Assembly (NCBI GenBank): GCA_022794265.1
Contig: JAAWEK010000007.1
Location: 124,001 to 188,000 of the forward strand
DNA length: 64,000 nt
Source of the DNA: Lachnospiraceae bacterium
Lineage (GTDB): Bacteria > Bacillota > Clostridia > Lachnospirales > Lachnospiraceae
Reading direction: 5' to 3'
The translations under genes and the position numbers were made by a program. The notes beneath the pieces were generated by a model. That model was not told the origin of the DNA, searched no databases, and saw only the letters and a program-made list of their open reading frames with translations. This document shows, piece after piece, positions 29,336 through 37,160 of the stretch (its first letter is position 1; every line of letters starts with the position of its first letter).

Positions 29336-30835
29336 ATGGGAAAAGTGGTGTTAAAAAAGATATTGGGCAAAAAATGGGAAATGTATAGGATAATGAAAAA
29401 GGCAGTGGCATTATTAATATCCGTAGTTATGATAATAGTGAATATTAATAATGAAATGATTATGGGCTTTGCGGAGGATTCTGCAGAAGCAGTTGTGAAT
29501 ATTGGGGATAGGTTTACTGTTGAAGGATTGGAATATGAAGTTATTGGAGATGAGGAAGTAGCAGTAATCAGGTTAGAGGATCAGAATATAACGGATTTAG
29601 TTATTCCGGAAAAAGTTGCTTATGATGAAAGGAAATTTGGAGTGACGGATATAAAGATTTATGCATTTGACAATTGTAGTAGTTTAACAAGTATAATGAT
29701 ACCAGACAGTATAATAAATGTAGATGGTTATGATGTATTTTGTCGAGGGTGTAGTAATTTACAAGAAATAAATGTGTCAAAAAATAATCTTCAATATACA
29801 TCAGAAAATGGGGTGTTATTTGATAAAAATAAATCAAAGTTAATTCGTTATCCAGAAGGAAAAAAAGGAGAATATGAGATTCCAGAAGGAGTGACAACTA
29901 TAAGATATGCTTTCAATAATTGTGATAGTTTAACAAGTATAGTGATACCTGGTAGTATGATAGATATGGAAAATTATCCATTTAGCGGTTGTAGTAATTT
30001 AAATGAAATAAAGGTATCAGATGAAAATGAAGAATATACGTCAGAAAAGGGAGTTTTGTTTAATAAAGATAAAACTATATTAATTAAATTTCCAGCGAAA
30101 AAAAAAGGAGAATATAAAATACCAAAAGGAGTGACATTCATAGGGCATATAGCATTTGAAGATTGTAGCAATTTAACAGATGTAGTAGTACCAGATAGTG
30201 TGATGACCATAGGGGATATGGCATTTTGTAACTGTATTAATTTAACAAGTATAATAATACCAGATAGTGTGACAACTATATCAATGTATATTGAACCTTA
30301 TCTAATATTTCATGGTTGTAATAATTTAACTATCTACAGCACCGAAAATTCTTATGCCCATTCTTTTGCATTAGAATATGAAATACCATGGGCGCCATTA
30401 ACAGCTATTATACCTGTGACCATCAAAATATTAGAAGGTAAAGATATGCAATACAGTGGCTCTGGGGATTACATTCTTCGTTTAGATAAAGAATCGGACA
30501 AGTTTATTGATGTATTAATGGATGGTATACCTGTTGACCCAGCAAATTATACAGTTACAGAAGGTTTAACCATTATTGCATTTTTTGAGAATTATTTAAG
30601 AACACTTCAAGAAGGTGAACATATAATCAAAGTGAATTTTAATAACGGTTATGCAGATACTACGTTGACAATTTTATCATCAGAGTTGCAATCAAATAAG
30701 GAGTTAGCAATTTCTGAAAATAATAAGGTAGCAGCAAAAACTGGTGATGGTATTCCTCACATTCTATTGGGAGTCTTGTTTGCAAGTGCAGCAACAGTCG
30801 GAATTGTATATGCAAAGAAAAGAATATCAAATTAA
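29336..30835 (+). CDS. BspA-type leucine-rich-repeat surface protein with sortase-like tail
   Basis: 499 residues. A hydrophobic signal segment (KKAVALLISVVMIIVNI) starts about 20 residues in. A small domain (RFTVEGLEYEVIGDEEVAVI) leads into BspA-like LRR_5 repeats (about 85-350) with the pattern CSSLTSIMIPDSI. An Ig-like region follows (about 360-450), then KTGD, a hydrophobic helix and a Lys/Arg tail, consistent with sortase anchoring although there is no full LPxTG. The start at 29336 is favoured by GGAGGAAGG; the ATG at 29393 nearer the signal peptide lacks a good site. This is the first gene under the XRE-linked promoter. A role in host or microbe binding is inferred from the family. Confidence 0.85.
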   Translation: MGKVVLKKILGKKWEMYRIMKKAVALLISVVMIIVNINNEMIMGFAEDSAEAVVNIGDRFTVEGLEYEVIGDEEVAVIRLEDQNITDLVIPEKVAYDERKFGVTDIKIYAFDNCSSLTSIMIPDSIINVDGYDVFCRGCSNLQEINVSKNNLQYTSENGVLFDKNKSKLIRYPEGKKGEYEIPEGVTTIRYAFNNCDSLTSIVIPGSMIDMENYPFSGCSNLNEIKVSDENEEYTSEKGVLFNKDKTILIKFPAKKKGEYKIPKGVTFIGHIAFEDCSNLTDVVVPDSVMTIGDMAFCNCINLTSIIIPDSVTTISMYIEPYLIFHGCNNLTIYSTENSYAHSFALEYEIPWAPLTAIIPVTIKILEGKDMQYSGSGDYILRLDKESDKFIDVLMDGIPVDPANYTVTEGLTIIAFFENYLRTLQEGEHIIKVNFNNGYADTTLTILSSELQSNKELAISENNKVAAKTGDGIPHILLGVLFASAATVGIVYAKKRISN

Positions 30836-30917
30836 ACATCTTGTGGCTCAAACAGATAAGGTAAAGACGCAGTTCTTTCAATTTTTATAACTACAGAACG
30901 TTGACACAGTATGGTGT

Positions 30918-30941
30918 AATTATGTCTGTTAAAACATAATT
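30918..30941. promoter_or_regulatory. Dyad upstream of the second LRR gene
   Basis: AATTATGT (30918-30925) and ACATAATT (30934-30941) are exact inverted repeats 8 bases apart, with a TTGACA at 30901-30906 just upstream. This may be an operator or weak hairpin; no -10 at the ideal distance was found. Confidence 0.35.
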
Positions 30942-30995
30942 CCATCATATTGCTGTTTATATAAAGAATTAATATGGAAAACGGAGGAGAATTGT

Positions 30996-32843
30996 GTGAA
31001 AGAACGTCGGTTAAAAAAGAAAAACAAATTTTTATTATCACTGATAACAATAGAATTTCTTTTTATTCTGATAGTAGAATTATATGGAATAGTAAAGGCT
31101 TCTGATAAAATTGAATTAAAGATTGGGGATACGATATCAGTTGACGGATTAAACTATAAGATTACACAAAATGGGGAAGTAGAAGTTTCAGGTGTAACAA
31201 ATTCAGACATAACAGTAGTGAATATTCCTGATGTCTTTACATATAGGGGAAACAATTTAAGAGTAAAAAGTATTGGGAAAGGAGCATTTGGCGACTGCAG
31301 TGATTTGAAAAGTGTAGTCTTGCCAAATGGTCTGACAAGCATTGACGGCTATGCATTTTATAAATGCAGCAGTCTGCCCAATATTACAATACCCGAGAGC
31401 GTAACAAATATAGAATGGACAGCGTTTTATGGATGTAATGGTCTGGTAGAAATAAAAGTATCTGATAATAATCCGAATTATGTATCAGATAGTGGTGCTG
31501 TTTTTGATAAAAGGAAATTAAATTTACTTTATTTTTCAAAAGGAAGAAGCGGAGAATATGAAGTTCCCTTTGGTGTCAGGAGTATAAAAGCTTATGCTTT
31601 TTATGGATGTAAAAATTTAACCAGTATAAAAATACCGGAAAGTGTAGTTCTGATAGGGGAGCAGGCATTTTCCTGCTGTGGCAGTCTAAGTAGTATACTG
31701 ATACCAGAAAGCGTGACACGTATTGGAAGGTTAGCATTTAATGAATGTAATAATCTGGTTATTTATAGTACGGATAAAGCTTATGCTCATGCATGTGCAA
31801 CAAAAAATAAGATAAAATGGAGTCCTTCTGTTGAGTTGTCTGAAACTGGTATTTTCTTGGAATATCATAATTGTATTTATGATGGTACATATAAAACACC
31901 TTCCATAACTGTGAAAGACGGAAATAAAAATCTGATATTAGATACAGATTATACAGTGTCTTATGAAAATAATATCAGTGCCGGAACAGCTTTAATTACT
32001 GTTACAGGAAAAAGGATTTTAGGAACTGTTACAAAAGAATTTGTTATAGAGGCGAAATCTTTCAGTGATGTTAAGGCAGAGCTGGCAGCCAGATATTATT
32101 CTTATAACGGGAAACCCATAACACCGGAAATTACTGTAAATGATAATGGAAAATTATTGGTTAAGGATGTAGATTATACACTTTTGTATGAAAATAATAA
32201 ATCAATTGGAACAGCCACGGTTACCATTACAGGGAAAGGAAATTATAAGGGAAGTAAAAAATTAACATTTACAATTAGTCTGCCGAAAATTGAATCTTTT
32301 CGGCAGTCAACCGTATATTCTTCAACAAGCATTAAGATGACATGGCAAAGCATTCCCGATATAGAGGGATATGCAGTATATCGTGGAACCAGTCAGAATG
32401 GAGATTATTGGCTGTTAAAAACAGTCACTGCAAATTTCTATACCGATTTAGGGTTGGAAGCAGGAAAGGAATATTATTATAAAGTGCGGGCTTACAAAAC
32501 CGTAAATGGGAAGAAAGTCTATGGAGCGTACACTGATAGTTTGTGTATGGTTACCAAACCTAAGAGTCCGGCCGGAGTAATTCTAAAGGCCGGAAATCAA
32601 AAGGCAAGGGTAGTTTGGGAAAAGTCTGCAGGAGCAGACGGATATGAAGTACATATGTCACATTTTGAGTATGGAATTTACATGAATATGAAAAACCGGA
32701 ATGCTGATACATTATCTTATACACAGGAAAATCTTATAACAGGGAGGACATATTATTTTAAGATAAAGGCATATAAACTGAACGGAAACGGTGAGAAGGT
32801 GTATTCAGATTGGAGCAGTATAGAATTGGTTACAGTGAAATAG
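30996..32843 (+). CDS. Exported BspA-type LRR protein with Ig-like and Fn3 domains
   Basis: 615 residues from a GTG start 7 bases after GGAGGA. Signal peptide at about 9-35. BspA-like LRRs (about 80-270) are followed by two MBG/YDG-type Ig-like domains (DTDYTVSYENNISAGTALIT; DVDYTLLYENNKSIGTATVT) and two fibronectin type III-like domains, the first ending KAYKTVNGKKVYGAY. There is no sortase signal or other anchor at the C-terminus, so retention would need another mechanism. Together with the next two genes (gaps of 23 and 20 bases) it forms a compact operon. The C-terminal block is closely related to those of the proteins at 32867, 34837 and 41603. Confidence 0.87.
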   Translation: MKERRLKKKNKFLLSLITIEFLFILIVELYGIVKASDKIELKIGDTISVDGLNYKITQNGEVEVSGVTNSDITVVNIPDVFTYRGNNLRVKSIGKGAFGDCSDLKSVVLPNGLTSIDGYAFYKCSSLPNITIPESVTNIEWTAFYGCNGLVEIKVSDNNPNYVSDSGAVFDKRKLNLLYFSKGRSGEYEVPFGVRSIKAYAFYGCKNLTSIKIPESVVLIGEQAFSCCGSLSSILIPESVTRIGRLAFNECNNLVIYSTDKAYAHACATKNKIKWSPSVELSETGIFLEYHNCIYDGTYKTPSITVKDGNKNLILDTDYTVSYENNISAGTALITVTGKRILGTVTKEFVIEAKSFSDVKAELAARYYSYNGKPITPEITVNDNGKLLVKDVDYTLLYENNKSIGTATVTITGKGNYKGSKKLTFTISLPKIESFRQSTVYSSTSIKMTWQSIPDIEGYAVYRGTSQNGDYWLLKTVTANFYTDLGLEAGKEYYYKVRAYKTVNGKKVYGAYTDSLCMVTKPKSPAGVILKAGNQKARVVWEKSAGADGYEVHMSHFEYGIYMNMKNRNADTLSYTQENLITGRTYYFKIKAYKLNGNGEKVYSDWSSIELVTVK

Positions 32844-32866
32844 AAAAATTGGAGGAGCATAGTTGT

Positions 32867-34816
32867 ATGAATATAATAAAAAAAGTAGTTACAGTATTTT
32901 TGTTTGTAATTATGATGATGACAATGTCTGTTATGGTTTTTGCAGATACGGAGGTTACATTTCATTTTTATAATGCAAGAAACTGGGAAAATGTTGGTGG
33001 TTGGATTTATGAAGGAACCTCTTTTAATAAGAATGTTTCACCAACGGATCAGTCAGTGCTTAATGCTTCCGGAGGGGTATTATGGCCGGGGGCAAAGTGT
33101 GAAGATGAGGGAAACGGATGGTTTAAAGTTACGGCTAAGTTTACATCTAAGGAATCCGGTGCAGTGCTTATTTTTAATAACTGGACTGCAGGTAGTGAAA
33201 TTAATGATACTGCTACACAGGAAGATTTAAATCAGTTAGCAGAGGCAGGCGTACGCTTAGAGTCAGAGGCGATAGAACAGTCACCGAATATTTATATTGG
33301 TAGATATGTTGCATTTAATGCTGCTGAGTACTGGATTTCGTGGGATGGTATGTCAACAACGTTGATTGCAGAAGAGGGAAACGGTTTGGCAAAGACAGCT
33401 CCGCTTGTTTATAGTGAGAAATGGAAATGCTTTTCAGTTGAAAAACTGATATATAGAGTTATTGGAGATGGAGAAGTAGAAGTAGAGGACACTGTTGGAA
33501 CAGAGTTAAAAGAAATTAATATTCCAGAGAGTATTTCGTATGTGGGAAAAAAATGGAAGGTGACAGGTATAGGGAGTGGTGCCTTTAGGAACTGTAATAG
33601 TTTAAAGAGTATAAAGATACCGGATACTGTAACAAGTATAGGCCATTGTGCATTTCAGGAGTGCAGAAACCTGACAGGATTAACAATACCGGAAAAAGTA
33701 ATAAAGATAGGTTGTAAGGCATTTGATAGTTGTAGCAGTTTAAAGAGTATAAAGATACCAAAAGGTGTGGTTTGTGTAGAGCGTGAAGTATTTAATGGGT
33801 GTAATAGTTTAAGCAATGTAACAATAGCAGAAAATGTGACAAAAATATCGGAGTATGCCTTTAATAAATGTAGTAATTTGAGGAGTATAACTATACCGGA
33901 AAGCGTAATAAAAATATCGTGGAATACGTTTAATAAATGTAGCAATTTGGTAATATGTAGTACAGATAGAGCATATGCTCATACATATGCGATAGAAAAT
34001 AATATAAAGTGGAGTATAAAACCTAAGGCAATCAGCAGCACAAAAGGAAAATTATCCGCAACCGCCTATACCTATAACGGAACAGCCAAAACTCCGTCCG
34101 TGACCATAACCGATAATGGTAAAACTTTGAAAAAGAATACAGATTACACTGTATCTTATATAAATAATAATTCCATCGGCACAGCCTCAGTTACTGTAAC
34201 AGGAAAAGGAAATTATACAGGAATAAAAACATTAACCTTTAAAATCAATCCGGCAAAGACTACATCTTTGAAGCAGTCAGCAACCTATACATCTGCAAGC
34301 ATAAAGATGTCCTGGGCAAAAGTAGCAGGGGCAGCCGGATACGAAGTATACCGATCAGATTCTAAAAACGGAACCTATAAACTGTTAAAAACCGTAACTA
34401 CAAATTCCTGGACCAATTCCGGCTTAAAAGCAGGAAGTAAATATTACTATAAAGTACGGGCTTACAAAACTGTCAATGGCAAAAAGGTTTATGGAGCATA
34501 TTCTGATGTCAAAAGCATGATTACCAAGCCGTCCGCTCCACCAAAGGTCTCTGCAATTGCAGGTAGTCAGCAGGCAAAGATAACTTGGGGAAAATCATCG
34601 GGAGCCAATGGATATGAAGTGTATATGTCAACTTCTAAAAAAGGAACCTATCAGAAGATAAAAACTGTAAATTTATCAACCGTGAGTTATACAAAGACCG
34701 GATTAAAAAAGGGTCAGAAGTATTATTTTAAGGTAAGAGCATATAAAACAACCGGAACAGGAAGCAAGGTATACTCTGGGTGGAGCAGTATAAAATCAAT
34801 TGTATTAAATAAATAA
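32867..34816 (+). CDS. Exported LRR protein with N-terminal starch-binding-like module
   Basis: 649 residues. Signal peptide at 1-26. Residues 28-175 look like a family 26 carbohydrate-binding (starch-binding) module: VTFHFYNARNWENVGGWIYE, WPGAKCEDEGNGWFKVTAKF, and a repeat-like GRYVAFNAAEYWISWDG. BspA-type LRRs follow (about 215-390), then one MBG-like Ig domain and two Fn3-like domains (to 649). No membrane anchor is visible. ATG 32867 sits 9 bases after GGAGGAG. The combination suggests a secreted or wall-associated protein that binds alpha-glucan or another polysaccharide. Confidence 0.85.
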   Translation: MNIIKKVVTVFLFVIMMMTMSVMVFADTEVTFHFYNARNWENVGGWIYEGTSFNKNVSPTDQSVLNASGGVLWPGAKCEDEGNGWFKVTAKFTSKESGAVLIFNNWTAGSEINDTATQEDLNQLAEAGVRLESEAIEQSPNIYIGRYVAFNAAEYWISWDGMSTTLIAEEGNGLAKTAPLVYSEKWKCFSVEKLIYRVIGDGEVEVEDTVGTELKEINIPESISYVGKKWKVTGIGSGAFRNCNSLKSIKIPDTVTSIGHCAFQECRNLTGLTIPEKVIKIGCKAFDSCSSLKSIKIPKGVVCVEREVFNGCNSLSNVTIAENVTKISEYAFNKCSNLRSITIPESVIKISWNTFNKCSNLVICSTDRAYAHTYAIENNIKWSIKPKAISSTKGKLSATAYTYNGTAKTPSVTITDNGKTLKKNTDYTVSYINNNSIGTASVTVTGKGNYTGIKTLTFKINPAKTTSLKQSATYTSASIKMSWAKVAGAAGYEVYRSDSKNGTYKLLKTVTTNSWTNSGLKAGSKYYYKVRAYKTVNGKKVYGAYSDVKSMITKPSAPPKVSAIAGSQQAKITWGKSSGANGYEVYMSTSKKGTYQKIKTVNLSTVSYTKTGLKKGQKYYFKVRAYKTTGTGSKVYSGWSSIKSIVLNK

Positions 34817-34836
34817 AAACAAAGGAAAGGATTAAT

Positions 34837-37065
34837 ATGAAACAACAGTTATCAAAAAAAGAACATTTTATTTTATTGATACAAAAGATAACAATTTTTT
34901 TACTTTTGATGATAATAACCGAAATATTATTTCAAAGTATAGCAGAAGCAGCAGAGAAATCAAAGCCAAAGGAAGGAGAAAAATTTACAGTTGTAGAAAC
35001 AGAATATTATGGCAAAGACAATGCTGGTAATTCTGTACATGCAACAGGAAATCCGTCCTCATCCAGTCAAAAAAACAAAGCAATCAACAGTATAAAAGCC
35101 AGACTGGCAGCCACAGTCTATTCCTATAACGGAGTTCCCAGAACTCCGGCAGTAATTATAACTGATAATGGGAAAACATTAAAAAAGGGTACTGATTATA
35201 CTGTATCCTATAAAGATAATATAAATGCGGGGACGGCTAAAGTAATCATAAAAGGTAAAGGAATCTACACAGGAACGGTTACCAGAACATTTACCATAAA
35301 GCCAAAGGCCGTCAGCGGTATAAAAATCAGATTGGCCGCCACTACATATTCCTATAATGGAACTTCCAAAACGCCTGCCGTCAAAATAACACATAATAAA
35401 AATACACTAAAAAAGGATACCGATTATACGATATCTTATAAAAATAACAAAGAAATTGGAACCGCTACAGTTACAATTACCGGAAAAGGAAATTACACTG
35501 GAATGAGAACTTTAACCTTTAAAATTAATCCGGCAAGAGTAACATCTTTTAAGCAGTCAGCAGTATATTCTACTTCAACAATAAAAATGTCCTGGAAAAA
35601 GGTATCAGGAGCCGCCGGGTATGTAGTATACCGGGGAACGTCAAAAGGAGGAACCTACAAGCTGTTAAAGACAGTTACCACAAATTCTTGCAGCAATGCC
35701 GGTTTAAAAGCAGGAAGTAAATATTATTACAAGGTTCGTGCGTATAAAACAGTAAACGGTAAGAAAGTATATGGTGATTATTCGGAAAGTATAGGTATGA
35801 GTACTAAACCGGCAGCGCCTGCAAATCTATCTTTGGCTGCAGAAGGGACGAAGGTAAAGATAAGCTGGACGAGAGCTCAGGGACCAGCCGGATATGAAGT
35901 GTATATGTCTGCCAGCAGGGATACGGGATATAAAACCATTCAGACAGTAAACCCATCGGTTAATGGTATTGTTAAGAATGGGTTTGAAAAAGGGAAGAAG
36001 TATTATTTTAAGATTCGTGCATATGCAACATTAGCAGATGGAACAAAGATATATTCCGGATACAGTAGTGTAAAATCCATTACAATAGAAAAACCAATAG
36101 AAATAGAATGGGAAACGGAAGAGGAAGAAGAGGAGGGATTAACTGCAAAAGGATTATTAAATTACTGTAAAAATGCGGTAAAGAATAATGTACAGTATGT
36201 TTATGGCTGCAAAATGGAAATTTTAACTGCAAGTAAATATCAAATGCTGAGAAATATGTATGGTCCCAGTATGGTAATGAATATGGATAAAGCAAAAATC
36301 GGTAAAATGTGCTGCGACTGTTCCGGTTTAATCAGTAGCTATACTGGTATTCTTCGAAATTCTGCCCATTACTATGATCTGGCAACAGAACGGGCCACTA
36401 TCAGTCAGTTAAAAGCAAACTGGCAGAAATATGTGGGCTGGGCAATCTGGATGAGGGGACATATTGGTATTGTGTCTGATACAGAAGGCTATTATTATGC
36501 CATGGATGGAAGCGCCAGAAATGCAGCTCATCTGCCGATTGAAATGTGGGACTGGAAGTGTGTGATAAAGCTCAGTGATATAAAATATGGTTCCGGGGAA
36601 TTCACAGTAAAACAAAATCCAACTGTTAATCCTGTAAAATCGGATATAAACGTATATTATCAGGTATATGCGAATTCAAAATGGTATGGAGAGGTAAAGA
36701 ATTACAGTAATACTGTCTCTTCCGGCGGATTTGCCGGAGTGGAGGGAAAACCGGTGCATTGTATTATGGCAAGACTGAGCCGGGGGAAAATAAAGAGCCG
36801 GGTACATATAACAGGCGGTGACTGGTCGGACTGGGTGGATGGTTATGATTCCTCTGACCCCTACAACGGATATGCAGGGAAGGGAAATAAAGAAATAGAC
36901 GGTGTACAGTTCTGTTTAGAGGGATTGGAGGATTATGATGTATATTACAGGGTATCTACAACAGCCTCTACGGATTATCTTCCCTGGGTGAGAAATGCGG
37001 AGGATTATGCGGGGGTATATGGAAGACAGATTGATAAGGTGCAGATATGTATCAGCAAAAAGTAA
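34837..37065 (+). CDS. Exported NlpC/P60-like hydrolase with Ig, Fn3 and ChW-like domains
   Basis: 742 residues. Signal peptide at about 10-38. Two MBG-like Ig domains (about 85-245) and two Fn3-like domains (about 250-430) are followed by an acidic linker (EEEEEE-rich) and a papain-like amidase domain (about 440-590). The catalytic Cys is probably in CCDCSGLISSYTG and the His in MRGHIGIVSDTEG. The last 140 residues (VYYQVYANSKWYGEVKN, WSDWVDGYDSSDPYNGYAG, IDGVQFCLEGL) match clostridial hydrophobic-Trp (ChW)-type repeats, which may attach it to the cell wall. It may cleave peptidoglycan peptides. Neither function nor anchoring is proven. Confidence 0.82.
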   Translation: MKQQLSKKEHFILLIQKITIFLLLMIITEILFQSIAEAAEKSKPKEGEKFTVVETEYYGKDNAGNSVHATGNPSSSSQKNKAINSIKARLAATVYSYNGVPRTPAVIITDNGKTLKKGTDYTVSYKDNINAGTAKVIIKGKGIYTGTVTRTFTIKPKAVSGIKIRLAATTYSYNGTSKTPAVKITHNKNTLKKDTDYTISYKNNKEIGTATVTITGKGNYTGMRTLTFKINPARVTSFKQSAVYSTSTIKMSWKKVSGAAGYVVYRGTSKGGTYKLLKTVTTNSCSNAGLKAGSKYYYKVRAYKTVNGKKVYGDYSESIGMSTKPAAPANLSLAAEGTKVKISWTRAQGPAGYEVYMSASRDTGYKTIQTVNPSVNGIVKNGFEKGKKYYFKIRAYATLADGTKIYSGYSSVKSITIEKPIEIEWETEEEEEEGLTAKGLLNYCKNAVKNNVQYVYGCKMEILTASKYQMLRNMYGPSMVMNMDKAKIGKMCCDCSGLISSYTGILRNSAHYYDLATERATISQLKANWQKYVGWAIWMRGHIGIVSDTEGYYYAMDGSARNAAHLPIEMWDWKCVIKLSDIKYGSGEFTVKQNPTVNPVKSDINVYYQVYANSKWYGEVKNYSNTVSSGGFAGVEGKPVHCIMARLSRGKIKSRVHITGGDWSDWVDGYDSSDPYNGYAGKGNKEIDGVQFCLEGLEDYDVYYRVSTTASTDYLPWVRNAEDYAGVYGRQIDKVQICISKK

Positions 37066-37160
37066 TAAAAGCTATTATTTAAATGATAGCGTAATATGAA
37101 TTTTGTCTCTGGAGAGGGGCAATAAAAAATACTACGATTGAATAAAGAGAGGTTAGATTT

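Noticed and set aside
29690-30290. Regular DNA repeats in the first LRR gene
   Set aside because: They follow the LRR protein repeats and have no independent structure.
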